DNA from: Polyangiaceae bacterium
GTDB taxonomy: Bacteria; Myxococcota_A; Polyangia; Polyangiales; Polyangiaceae
Assembly: GCA_025936115.1 (NCBI GenBank)
Contig: JAICTZ010000001.1
Span: 432,132 to 496,131, forward strand
Direction of reading: 5' to 3'
DNA: 64,000 nucleotides
Program-made: the position numbers and the translations under genes
In this document: piece by piece, positions 42,516 to 51,825 of the stretch
Numbering within the stretch: the first letter of the stretch is position 1
Layout: each line of letters starts with the position of its first letter
Notes under the pieces: model-generated
What the model saw: only the letters and a program-made list of their open reading frames with translations
What the model was told of the DNA's origin: nothing
The model's database searches: none

Positions 42516-45500
42516 ATGGCCGACGGCAATTTTGCGGGTACCACGCGGTTCGAGCTGCGGCGACTCCTCGGAGCCGGCGGTATGGGCGTCGTTTATGCAG
42601 CGTACGATCACGAGCACCGTTGCGAGGTCGCGCTCAAGCTACTGCCGAGCGTCGGACCCACTGCTGCGGAGCGCATCAAGTCGGAGTTTCGAGTTGCTTC
42701 GGGCTTGCACCACCCGAACCTCGTGAGCCTCGCCGAGCTGATCGAGCACGAGGAGCATCTTTTTTTCACTATGGAGCTCGTGTCCGGCGTCGACTGGCTC
42801 TCGTACGTACGCGGGCAAATGAACGACCCGCACGGCGACTCCCGGCAGCGCGGGACACAGCGCGACACGGACACGGCCTCGCTGCCGGGCCGCGAGGCGC
42901 CGGCAGGAGTCGCTCGCCCCGCTGACTTGCTCGAGGTGTCAGCGCTGCCGGTAGACGGCGCCCGGCTGCGTTCCGCGCTCCGGCAGCTCGCGCTCGCGCT
43001 CACCCACTTGCACTCCGAGGACAAGGTTCATCGCGACATCAAGCCATCCAACGTCCTCGTGAGCGAAGAGGGACGCGTCGTGCTCCTCGACTTCGGCTTG
43101 GCGGTGGACCTGTCGCGGGAGGGTCGAGTCGTGCATCCGGCGGACGGCACGGCGCTGTACATGTCGCCGGAACAAGCGCGCGGTGAGACTCCGACGCCGG
43201 CGTCCGACTGGTACAGCGTCGGCACGCTCCTGTACGAGGCGATCGCTGGGCGCGTTCCGTTCGCCGGAACCCGCGCGCAGATATTGGCGGCTAAACAAGA
43301 GCGTGACCCCGAGCTGCCGCTGAACCTCGTGCCCGGCGCGCCGGAGGAGCTGCGCGCGCTTTGCCTCGCCTTGCTCGCTCGCGTCCCCGAGGAGCGCGCA
43401 GCGGGTGCGGACGTGCTGGCGGTGGTCGAGCGGTCGTATTCAGTTCCACTCGCGACCGAGCGAGCCGCAGCGGCAGGGCCTGTCGTCGGGCGGGACGAGG
43501 AACTCGGCGCGATGATCCGCGCCTTCGACGACGCCGTCGAAAAACCCGTGGCTTTGCTGATCGAAGGCGAGTCGGGCGTCGGAAAAACCACGCTGATCTG
43601 CGAGTTCCGCCGGAAACTCGAAGCCAGCGACGTTCGCGCGACGATCTTCTGCAACGGGCGTTGCTCCGAACGCGAATCGGTGGCTTTCAAAGCGCTCGAC
43701 CGGATCGTGGAGGTGCTCGCTGAACGCCACGCTGCGATCTTCGCGCCCGGCGCTTGCGAGCCTGAAGAGGCGGAGGCCGCGGCCATGGCTGCGCAGGCCG
43801 CGGCGCTCGCGTTTCCTGTCCTCGGCCGAGGTCGAGACGGGGCTGGAAGCGAGTCTCGCACCGGTTTGGATGCGTGGCAGCAGCAGCGCGTCGCGTTTCA
43901 GGGGCTGCGCGACTTGCTCTCGCTCGTGGCCCGCCGGCGGCGCCTCGTGCTCTGCATCGACGATTGGCAGTGGGTGGACGCCGACAGCATCGGCTTGCTC
44001 TCGCACGTGCTCGCCGCGCCAGCGCCGCCGTTGCTGCTCGTGATTGCCACGCGCCCCGGCACGACGCCGCCGGCGCTTCCCTGCCCGTACCGGCAGATCG
44101 TGCTCGGAAACTTGGAACCTGACTCCGCCGAGCAGCTCGCACAGCGTTTGCTGCGCGATCCGGCGCGTTCCGCTCCCACGTGGCTCGCGCGAGCGATCGC
44201 CGCGGAATCGCTCGGTCACCCGCTGTTCATCGGCGCGCTCGCGCGGCAGGTCGCTGCCGGCGGGGACCGCGCAGCGCGCCGCCCCGATCTCGACGCCGCG
44301 ATCGGCTCGCGAGTGGACGAATTGCCTCCCTTGGCGCGTGCGGCCGCCGAGCTCTTGGCAGTCTTCCAAGGGCCGCTCGCAACGGCACTGCTGCAGACCG
44401 CGCTCTCCTCGAACGGCAGCGGGCCGCGCTGGCCGGAGCTCGCGCACGCGATCGCGCGACTCACGGTGGAGAACCTCGCCCGAGCAGACGGGGTGAGAGC
44501 GAACGATACGATCGACTGTTTTCACTCACGCGTTGCCACCGCGATTTTGGCGCGCATACCTGCCGCGCGCCGGCGCGAGCATCACCGTGCCTTGGCGACG
44601 GCGCTCGAGCTCCACCACTCGGAAGACTTCGAGTCGATGACCGACCATTGGGCGGAAGCTTGCGACCCCGTGCGTGCCGCAGCGTACGCGGTTCGGGCGG
44701 CGGAACGGGCCGAGGATTCGCTCGCGTTCGAGCGTGCGGCGCGCCTCTACCGGCGCAGTCTGGATCTATGTCCGACGCAGGCCGATCGAGTGAACGTGGA
44801 GACTCGACTCGCCGCTGCGCTCGGGCATGCGGGCCGCGGTCGTGACGCAGCTGACGCCTATCTTTCGGCCGCTTCGGTGGCGGCCCCCGAGCAGCGGCTC
44901 GAGCTTCAGCGGCATGCCGCGGATCAGCTCTTCCGGAGCGGCTACGTCAGCGACGCTCTCCGGCTCAGCGAGCAAGTGCTCCCCTCGCATGGACTGCTCT
45001 TGCCGAAGTCACCGCGCGAGGCGCTCGCTTGGCTCCTCCTCCGGCGGCTCGCGATCCGACTTCGCGGGATCCGGTTCACGCGCCGGGCCGCCGCCTCGAT
45101 CCCGCCTGCGGAGCTCGCGCGGATCGACGCTGCATGGACGGTGGCCATAGGCTTATCCACGGTCGACAACCTGCGGGCCGCCGCCATTCAGAGCGGCTGC
45201 TTGCTGATGGCGCTGCGCGTGGGCGAACCGTTCCGCGTGGTTCGCGCGCTCGCGGCCGAGGCGGCGTACATCGGAACGAAAGGCGTCGCGACGCGGGCGC
45301 GGGTAGACCGACTGCTCGCGCTCGCTCGGGATCTCGCGAGCGAGCTTTCGGAGCCGTATGCGCTCGGCTTCGTTCACCTCGCGCGCTGCTACGCGTTTTA
45401 CATGCGCTCCGATTTTGCAGCCGCGCGTGCGGCGGGGGACGAGGCCGAGGCAGTGTTCGAAAGCCGACCCGTGATGGCGTTTTGGGAGCTGACGAGCGCG

Positions 45501-46241
45501 CGCATGCTGTCGATCGGGTCGCACTTTTATGACGGCGACCTTCGCGTGATCCGCCGGAGAATTCCCGAGCTGATTCGCGACGCCCAGCGACGCGGCGACG
45601 TGTATGCGGCCACTTGCCTGCGTTTGGGTGCCTGCAATCTCGCGTGGGTGATTGGCGACGAGAGCGCGGAAGCCCGGCGCCAGCTGCGTGCTGCGAACGA
45701 CAGCTGGTACTACGACGGCGTCCATCTCCAACAATGTTGGAGCCTGTCAGCGTGGGTTCACCTGGACCTCTACGACGGCGACGCCGATCAGGCTTATGCT
45801 CGCGTGCATCAAGCTTGGCACGCGATCGAACGCTCCTTCGTCATGCGCTTCGAACGCCTGCGTGCGGAGCTCTTTTGGCTACGCGCGCGCGCGGCGCTCG
45901 CCTCCGCCGAACGGCACCCGCGGCGCGACAGCCCTGCACTCGCCGACGCGGAACATTGGGGCACGCGACTGCTGGGCGAATCGGCCCCGTGGGCTCCGTC
46001 CGCGGGTCACCTCGTGCTCGCCGGAGCTCACGCGCTGCGCGGCTCGCACGTGCCCGCGCGTGAGAGTCTACGTCGCGCCGTGAGCCTGGCCGCGACGACG
46101 GGGATCGCGATCATCGCTCGAACGCATGCGCAATGGCTCGGCGATGAGGCTCACGGTCTCGCGGCGGAGGTCGCCCGACCCGACCGCTGGGTCCGAATGA
46201 TCGCGCCCGGGCTGGCACGGCTCCGACCCAGCGCAGTTTGA
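42516..46241 (+). CDS. Ser/Thr protein kinase fused to AAA ATPase and TPR-like region
   Basis: A large protein, 1241 residues from ATG 42516. An in-frame TTG at 42477 has a closer AGGAG ribosome-binding site, and the frame is open to 42336. Residues about 12-300 are a Hanks-type kinase: GAGGMGVVYAAYD, ALKLLP (Lys41), VHRDIKPSNVLV, LLDFGLAV and YMSPEQARGE. Next, about 320-650, is an AAA/STAND-type ATPase with GESGVGKTT and VLCIDDWQWVDADSIG. The last 550 residues are helical repeats (AERAEDSLAFERAARLYRRS). Such proteins are common in Myxococcota and relay signals by phosphorylation. It probably pairs with the divergent FHA activator. Confidence 0.88.
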   Translation: MADGNFAGTTRFELRRLLGAGGMGVVYAAYDHEHRCEVALKLLPSVGPTAAERIKSEFRVASGLHHPNLVSLAELIEHEEHLFFTMELVSGVDWLSYVRGQMNDPHGDSRQRGTQRDTDTASLPGREAPAGVARPADLLEVSALPVDGARLRSALRQLALALTHLHSEDKVHRDIKPSNVLVSEEGRVVLLDFGLAVDLSREGRVVHPADGTALYMSPEQARGETPTPASDWYSVGTLLYEAIAGRVPFAGTRAQILAAKQERDPELPLNLVPGAPEELRALCLALLARVPEERAAGADVLAVVERSYSVPLATERAAAAGPVVGRDEELGAMIRAFDDAVEKPVALLIEGESGVGKTTLICEFRRKLEASDVRATIFCNGRCSERESVAFKALDRIVEVLAERHAAIFAPGACEPEEAEAAAMAAQAAALAFPVLGRGRDGAGSESRTGLDAWQQQRVAFQGLRDLLSLVARRRRLVLCIDDWQWVDADSIGLLSHVLAAPAPPLLLVIATRPGTTPPALPCPYRQIVLGNLEPDSAEQLAQRLLRDPARSAPTWLARAIAAESLGHPLFIGALARQVAAGGDRAARRPDLDAAIGSRVDELPPLARAAAELLAVFQGPLATALLQTALSSNGSGPRWPELAHAIARLTVENLARADGVRANDTIDCFHSRVATAILARIPAARRREHHRALATALELHHSEDFESMTDHWAEACDPVRAAAYAVRAAERAEDSLAFERAARLYRRSLDLCPTQADRVNVETRLAAALGHAGRGRDAADAYLSAASVAAPEQRLELQRHAADQLFRSGYVSDALRLSEQVLPSHGLLLPKSPREALAWLLLRRLAIRLRGIRFTRRAAASIPPAELARIDAAWTVAIGLSTVDNLRAAAIQSGCLLMALRVGEPFRVVRALAAEAAYIGTKGVATRARVDRLLALARDLASELSEPYALGFVHLARCYAFYMRSDFAAARAAGDEAEAVFESRPVMAFWELTSARMLSIGSHFYDGDLRVIRRRIPELIRDAQRRGDVYAATCLRLGACNLAWVIGDESAEARRQLRAANDSWYYDGVHLQQCWSLSAWVHLDLYDGDADQAYARVHQAWHAIERSFVMRFERLRAELFWLRARAALASAERHPRRDSPALADAEHWGTRLLGESAPWAPSAGHLVLAGAHALRGSHVPARESLRRAVSLAATTGIAIIARTHAQWLGDEAHGLAAEVARPDRWVRMIAPGLARLRPSAV

Positions 46242-46288
46242 AATCGCTCAATTGATGGGCAGGAAACGCGGTTGCGCGCCGGCTCTTC

Positions 46289-48016
46289 TCACTTGAGGGC
46301 CTCTCGGCCGAGCGCGAGCAGAACGGCGAGCAGCGCCTCGCGTTGCTGCGCGATGAGCTTCGGATCCTGCGATTCCAGGGCAGCTCGGAACACCGCGAGC
46401 GCATGCCCGAGCTGCGCTCGTTCGTGCCCAACCAACTCGGCGTAGAGCGCGTCCGCACGTGAAATGGCCGTGACGTTCGGGAGCGCTTCACGGGGGTGGA
46501 ACTTGAGCCGAGCAAGACGTGCGCGCGCGGCCTCGAGCTCGCGGCGTGACAGACGGCCGGCGCTGCGCTCGATCGTGAACGTATGCGCCTCGTTGGTGGA
46601 GACTATGGTCGCGTCCACGTCGAGGACGCCGTTCATGTCGTAGCTGAACCGCACGTCGACCGCTTCCGTACCGGCCGGGCCCGAGGGTATGCCACGTACC
46701 TCGAAGTCGCCGATCCTCTGGTTTTTCTCGCAGCGTGCGTGTTCGCCCTGAAACACCTCGAGCTTGAGTCGCGTCTGAGCGTTCGAGATCGTACAAAAGC
46801 GCTCGACGCGGCTCGCCGGCAGCACGGTGCCTCGCTCGATGATTGGCGAAAAGATGCCTTGAACCAGGCTATCGTGGAGCTTTTGGGCCGTCGCGATGCC
46901 GAGGGTGAAGGGGGCAACGTCGGTGGCGACGAGGTCGGCTACGGCACTGTCGCCTGCCTTGAGCGCGGCCTGCACGGCTGCGCCGATTGCCACCGCTTCG
47001 TCGGGAGGGAGCGACCGCAACGGCAGCCGACCGAAGAGCTTCGCCGCGAGCGACGCGATGCAAGGCATGCGCGTGGCACCCCCGACCAGAAGAACTTCCT
47101 GCGCGTCGCTCGCGCGGCGCCCGGCATCACGCAGGGCCCGCTCGATGGGCGCTAGCATCCGGTCGAGCAGAGGCTGAAACCGCTCCTCGAGCCGCGCGCG
47201 CGACAGCGGAAGCTCGAAGTCGAGCTTGCCCTTCGAGGTCGGGAGCCCGCTGACGGCGAGCCGCGTCTCGCTGGCATCGGAAAGACGACGCTTGGCGAGC
47301 TCGCATGCTTCTCGCAGGCGTGCTCGACCGACCGCATCGTCTGCGAGCTCGGTGCCGCGCTCCGTCGCGAGCCACTCGAGGCAGTGCTCGATCATGGCAT
47401 CGACGAAGTCCTCTCCTCCGAGCCGCGTGTCACCGGCCGACGCCTGGATCTCGATCACTCCCTCCATGATCTCGAGCGCGGTCACGTCGAAAGTCCCGCC
47501 ACCGAGATCGAGCACGACGGCACGCAACTCGCTTGCCCGATGGTGCAGCCCGTAGGCGAGAGCCGCAGCGGTAGGCTCATTGATGATCCGCTCGACGTGA
47601 AGTCCCGCGAGGTCGCAAGCGTGGCGCGTCGCCCGTCGCTGGAGCTCGCCGAAATACGCCGGCACGGTTACGACGGCCTCCTCCACCTCGGCCCCGAGCG
47701 CGGCCTCGGCGTCGCGCTTGAGTTCGGCGAGCACGAGGGCGGACAGCTCCTCGGGCGTGAAGGTGCGCCCGCTGAGCTCGTACTTGCGGTCGGTGCCCAT
47801 GTCGCGCTTGAACGAGACCGCCGTCGCCTCGGGGTGAGTCAGCGCCCGCGCCCGCGCGGCTCGACCGACGAGCACGCGATCACCGTCCACGTTCACGGCA
47901 CTCGGAGTGAGTAATTCTCCGAGGGCATTCGGGATGACCTTGGGTTCGCCGTTCTGCACGACGGCGACGAGCGAGTAGGTCGTTCCGAGGTCGATTCCGA
48001 CGTGAACGCCGCTCAC
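46289..48016 (-). CDS. Hsp70-family chaperone (DnaK/HscC-like)
   Basis: A 575-residue Hsp70. The N-terminal ATPase has VGIDLGTTYSLVAVVQNG, SFKRDMGTDRKYEL, VVTVPAYFGELQRRAT, INEPTAAALAYGL, VVLDLGGGTFDVTAL and LVGGATRMP. A shortened substrate-binding domain follows (ISNAQTRLKLEVFQGEH, PSGPAGTEAVDVRFSYDMNG, ERSAGRLSRRELEAA). The length is close to HscC (about 556) rather than DnaK (about 640), and the acidic EEVD-like tail is missing. It is translated after the J-protein gene (ATGA-type overlap 48013-48016), which makes a dedicated Hsp70/J pair. Confidence 0.88.
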   Translation of the reverse strand: MSGVHVGIDLGTTYSLVAVVQNGEPKVIPNALGELLTPSAVNVDGDRVLVGRAARARALTHPEATAVSFKRDMGTDRKYELSGRTFTPEELSALVLAELKRDAEAALGAEVEEAVVTVPAYFGELQRRATRHACDLAGLHVERIINEPTAAALAYGLHHRASELRAVVLDLGGGTFDVTALEIMEGVIEIQASAGDTRLGGEDFVDAMIEHCLEWLATERGTELADDAVGRARLREACELAKRRLSDASETRLAVSGLPTSKGKLDFELPLSRARLEERFQPLLDRMLAPIERALRDAGRRASDAQEVLLVGGATRMPCIASLAAKLFGRLPLRSLPPDEAVAIGAAVQAALKAGDSAVADLVATDVAPFTLGIATAQKLHDSLVQGIFSPIIERGTVLPASRVERFCTISNAQTRLKLEVFQGEHARCEKNQRIGDFEVRGIPSGPAGTEAVDVRFSYDMNGVLDVDATIVSTNEAHTFTIERSAGRLSRRELEAARARLARLKFHPREALPNVTAISRADALYAELVGHERAQLGHALAVFRAALESQDPKLIAQQREALLAVLLALGREALK

Positions 48017-49095
48017 GGCACCTCCGAAAGCTCGCCCGCGAGCTCGGCGCAGATTTCGAGCGCGCGCTTTCGGCGCTCGGCGTAGTTGTCACGCGACCAC
48101 GCGAACCCCGCCTGGCGGACGCCGCGCGCATAGAACGGCCACTGCTCGCGGACTGTGTTGCAGTCGCCGTACTGCACCGCCTCATCGATAGCCCTGGCAG
48201 CCTTGACGAGGCTTTCCTGCTTCGGGTCCGCGACTGCACGTTGCCCGTTCGCGCCATTCGCCGTAGCAGCGACCTGCGCGGAGTGAGAGTGGTGCCCCGT
48301 CTCGAAGTACGAGCCCAAGCAGGTCCTCGCTAGTTGAAGCACGACCCACCCGACCCCGATCCAGGACCAACGACTGAACCCCGGTCGGAAACGCGGCCCC
48401 CCAGCCAGGGCGACCAATGCTTTGTTCAAGCTGGGCGCTCTGGCAGCCACGGCCCGCCGGACGCGCCAGCCTCCCTTCTCACGCAGGCGATCGGCTTCGT
48501 CGAAGTCACCCGAACGTACGCCCGCCGCAAGCGCTCGGATCAGGTCATCCGATACGGCACCCTCGAGCGCCAAGAGCTCGGCGACGAGCGTCCAGCGTGC
48601 GATGACGTGGACGCCAATCTCACGCGTCCGCATGCCGAACTCCGTCATGCGTCGATCGAGGGACTGGCTGAGGCCACGGGCCTCTGCGAGCTTGCCGTCT
48701 TCGAGCAGCTGCAGCGCGTCTTCGATGTCTCGCCACGGTACCGGCGCAGCGCGCTCGTCCTTGCGAACGGCGAATAGCGCGCTCCTGGACTTTCCCTCGA
48801 CCGTTATTGTTACGGGTGCTGGTTTCGGCGACAGCTCGAGCGCGCGTTCCGGCGATGCCGATGGCGGGGGCGGCGCCGGGAGCGGATTCGAAATCGGAGT
48901 CGCGGCCTCGAGCGTCGTGCCCCAGAGCCAGGGATGGTCACGCAAAAGGTCGTACGCTTGGCGCACGCGCTGAAACCCCTCCGGGTCGCGTTCCGGCGGA
49001 TGCTTCCGCACCGACCGCAAGTAAGCTCGGCGGATCGCGTCCGCAGACGTCGGCGCCTCCAGCCCAAGCTCCGCAAGCGCCTGCTTCGAATCCAC
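48013..49095 (-). CDS. membrane-anchored J-domain protein with HPP in place of HPD
   Basis: A 360-residue protein. Residues 1-60 form a J domain: ALAELGLEAPTSADAIRRAY, LRSVRKHPPERDPEGFQRVR, QAYDLLRD. The HPD tripeptide that normally stimulates Hsp70 ATPase is HPP (32-34). The middle is a Pro-rich linker and a helical region. One membrane span lies near residues 245-265 (WIGVGWVVLQLARTC), leaving about 100 residues outside, with a conserved-looking region (YGDCNTVREQWPFYARGVRQ). It is coupled to the hsp70 gene and probably recruits it to the membrane. The HPP form also occurs in J proteins linked to HscC-type Hsp70s, so it may not mean inactivity. Confidence 0.78.
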   Translation of the reverse strand: MDSKQALAELGLEAPTSADAIRRAYLRSVRKHPPERDPEGFQRVRQAYDLLRDHPWLWGTTLEAATPISNPLPAPPPPSASPERALELSPKPAPVTITVEGKSRSALFAVRKDERAAPVPWRDIEDALQLLEDGKLAEARGLSQSLDRRMTEFGMRTREIGVHVIARWTLVAELLALEGAVSDDLIRALAAGVRSGDFDEADRLREKGGWRVRRAVAARAPSLNKALVALAGGPRFRPGFSRWSWIGVGWVVLQLARTCLGSYFETGHHSHSAQVAATANGANGQRAVADPKQESLVKAARAIDEAVQYGDCNTVREQWPFYARGVRQAGFAWSRDNYAERRKRALEICAELAGELSEVP

Positions 49096-49200
49096 GATCG
49101 TCCGGGATCGTGAGCATACACGAGCTCCCGGATATTGTCCGGCGTGGGTCGCGCCCCCCGTCCGCTCTTGCGAAGCTCTGCGGAATCCGCCCCGTCGAGC

Positions 49201-51723
49201 TCAGGCCCCCACGTGGTCGAGCAAGAAAACTGCACGTCGTTCTCGGCGTGAACGCGCGAGATCGATGCGGCCGCGGATGGCGTATTCGCTGACTTCACCG
49301 CCGATGAGCAGAGCCTGATTCACGTCCCAAGCGTCGTCGTCGCGCGGGGATAGCGTCGTATTTTGGGGGCTGCGCGCGCCCGCGTCGAGGTCGATGGCGG
49401 CGCCGGAGTCGAACAGGGGGCGCAGGGCGCGTTCCACGTCGAGCAGCGCGTATTCGGCGTTGCCGTATTCGACGGCGTCGAGGAACGACTCGTAGTCGCG
49501 CGTCGCGAGCGAGCGGACGAGCGAGAACATGAGGTTGCGCACGAGGGCGGTGAAGACACGACGGTCGCGCGTGATGTCGTCCAGGTCGGGCTCGGGCTCG
49601 GACGCGTCGCTCGCCTCGATCAGACGCTCGGGGTGGCGCAGGCGCTGCCATTCGTCGAGCAGGCTCGAGTCGACGCCCCGCACGATCGTGCCCAGGTACT
49701 CGGTCGCGGCGTCGAGCTCGGGTGTGCGCGCGAGCTCGGGCACGGTTTGGACGAGCGTCTTGTAGACCTCGGAGAGGTAGCGCAAGAGGAGCCCCTCGGA
49801 GCGCAACAGGCCGTACTCTTTGACGTAGCTGCCGAAGGGCGCGAGCGTCTCGACGATTTCGCGCGCCACTGATTTCGGCTTGAGGTTTTCGCGTACGACC
49901 CAGGGATGATCGGCCGAAAACGCCACGAACGCCGTGTTCAAGAACTCCGCGTTGGGCTTCGGATGCTCGATCTTTTCGAGCTCGGCCATGCGCTCGTCGT
50001 ATTCGACGCCCGCCGCCTTGAGCTCGGCGAGCTTCTCGGTCTTGAGCTTGTCCACTTGAGCACGCAGGATCACCTCGGGATCTTCGATCACGGCCTCCAC
50101 CAGGCCGATCACGTCGAGCGCGTAGCTCGGGCTCTCTTTGGACAGGCGCTCGATGGCGTCCACGACGAAGAGCCCGAGCGCTTGCAGGATCGAGAAACCC
50201 TCCTGCAGCTCGGCGTGCAAACGAATGCCGCCGCCCTCGGCCGCGTTCCGGAACTCGACGATGCCGGCTTGCCAGAGCGAGCGCAGGAGGGCGAGGGCGT
50301 GAGCGCGATGCCGGCGCTGATTCGCGGGCGGCTCGAGGCTCTCGCGCACGAGGTCCTTCATCGCGCGGCAGCCGCCCTCGGACCGTCCGAGCACGGCGAG
50401 CAACATGCCGTGCGTCACCTGAAAGCGCGAGACGAGCGGCTCGGGCTCACCCGTCGCGAGCCGCTCGAACGTCGCCTTGTCCCACGGCACGTAGCCCCAT
50501 TCGGGCGGCTTCTTGCGCACGAATTTCTTCTTGTGGCCGTCTTTGGATTTCGCCTCGAGCTTCAGATTTTCGACGGCGTGCTCCGGCGCGAGCGCCACCA
50601 CGAAGCCGCGCTCGTCGAAGCCTTTGCGCCCGGCGCGCCCGGCAATCTGCTGAAAATCACGCACGCTGAGCAGGCGCACCTTCTCACCGTCGTATTTGCA
50701 GAGCTTGGTGAAGAGCACCGTGCGGATCGGTACGTTCACGCCGACGCCGAGCGTGTCGGTGCCGCAGACGATCTTGAGCAGACCGCGTTGGCACAGCTTT
50801 TCGGCGAGCAGGCGGTAGCGGGGCAAGAGGCCCGCGTGGTGCAAGCCGATGCCGTGGCGCAGGAGCTTCTGCACGTCCTTGCCGTACGGGCTCCGAAAGC
50901 TCTCGCCGCGCATGGCCTCCGCGAGCTCCTTCTTTTCTTCTTTGGTGCAGTAGTCGAGGCTGAGCAGGCTCTGCGCGGCTTCGGCGGCGCCACGCTGCGT
51001 GAAGCTCACGACGTAGACGGGCGCGCGTCCCTGCTCGACGAGCGTGTGCGTCGCTTCCTGCAAGAGCTTCTCTTGGTATTCGAACTCGAGCGGCACGGGG
51101 CGTTTGCCCGAGCGGACGGTGACGACCTCGACGCCCGTTTGCCGCTCGAGCAGCGACTCGAACGCGCTCACGTCGCCGAGCGTCGCGCTCATCAGCACGA
51201 AGCGGCTCTGCGGCAGCGTGAGCAGCGGCACCTGCCAGGCGACACCGCGTTCCTTGTCGGAAAAGTAATGAAACTCGTCCATCACGACGTAATCAACGTC
51301 GGCGTGCTCGCCTTGAGCGAGCGCGATGTTGGCGAGGATCTCCGCCGTGCAGCAAATGACCTTGGCGTCGCGATTCACCGTGGCGTCGCCGGTCATCATG
51401 CCGACGCGCTCGGGGCCGAGCTCGCGGCAAAGCGCGAAGAATTTCTCGCTCACGAGCGCCTTGATCGGGCACGTGTAAAAAGAGCGGCGGCCCTCGGCGA
51501 GCGCCTTGAAGTGCACCGCGGTCGCGATCAGGGATTTCCCGGAGCCGGTCGGCGTGTGAACGATGACGTGGCTGCCGCTCATCACCGCCAGGATCGCCTC
51601 TTCCTGGTGCGGATAGAGCGTCAGGCCGAGCTCGCTCGTGTAGCGCAGAAAACCCTCGAGCACCGCGTCGGCGCTCGAGCCTCCCGGCGGCAAGCAAGCG
51701 AGGAGCGGCGGCAACTCGGACAT
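49201..51723 (-). CDS. Ski2-like superfamily II DExH helicase with DUF3516
   Basis: An 840-residue helicase. Motifs: Walker A TPTGSGKS (57-64), PIKALVSEKF, GDATVNRDA, TAEIL, DEFH (149-152), MSATLGD, GTDTLGVGVN and QQIAGRAGRKG. The C-terminal half is the DUF3516 extension typical of this bacterial group, with LFVVDAIERLSKESPSYALDV and LRSEGLLLRYLSEVYKTL. Ski2-like enzymes unwind RNA or DNA 3'-5'. The bacterial members are little studied, with roles in RNA decay or DNA repair suggested. It stands alone between the J-protein and HDOD genes; the start is ATG 51723. Confidence 0.85.
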   Translation of the reverse strand: MSELPPLLACLPPGGSSADAVLEGFLRYTSELGLTLYPHQEEAILAVMSGSHVIVHTPTGSGKSLIATAVHFKALAEGRRSFYTCPIKALVSEKFFALCRELGPERVGMMTGDATVNRDAKVICCTAEILANIALAQGEHADVDYVVMDEFHYFSDKERGVAWQVPLLTLPQSRFVLMSATLGDVSAFESLLERQTGVEVVTVRSGKRPVPLEFEYQEKLLQEATHTLVEQGRAPVYVVSFTQRGAAEAAQSLLSLDYCTKEEKKELAEAMRGESFRSPYGKDVQKLLRHGIGLHHAGLLPRYRLLAEKLCQRGLLKIVCGTDTLGVGVNVPIRTVLFTKLCKYDGEKVRLLSVRDFQQIAGRAGRKGFDERGFVVALAPEHAVENLKLEAKSKDGHKKKFVRKKPPEWGYVPWDKATFERLATGEPEPLVSRFQVTHGMLLAVLGRSEGGCRAMKDLVRESLEPPANQRRHRAHALALLRSLWQAGIVEFRNAAEGGGIRLHAELQEGFSILQALGLFVVDAIERLSKESPSYALDVIGLVEAVIEDPEVILRAQVDKLKTEKLAELKAAGVEYDERMAELEKIEHPKPNAEFLNTAFVAFSADHPWVVRENLKPKSVAREIVETLAPFGSYVKEYGLLRSEGLLLRYLSEVYKTLVQTVPELARTPELDAATEYLGTIVRGVDSSLLDEWQRLRHPERLIEASDASEPEPDLDDITRDRRVFTALVRNLMFSLVRSLATRDYESFLDAVEYGNAEYALLDVERALRPLFDSGAAIDLDAGARSPQNTTLSPRDDDAWDVNQALLIGGEVSEYAIRGRIDLARSRRERRAVFLLDHVGA

Positions 51724-51825
51724 CGGCGCGCGGCCATGTCACGAACCGCGAGCGGACGCTAGTCTCGCGCGAGGCACACGGCGGAAGCGGCGTTCCAGCG
51801 CGCAGCGCCGGGCCGCTCCGCGCGC

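Noticed and set aside
49906..51762. Long plus-strand open frame (618 codons) opposite the helicase gene
   Set aside because: It is antisense to a well-conserved helicase and rich in Arg/Glu/His/Leu, a typical shadow in high-GC DNA.
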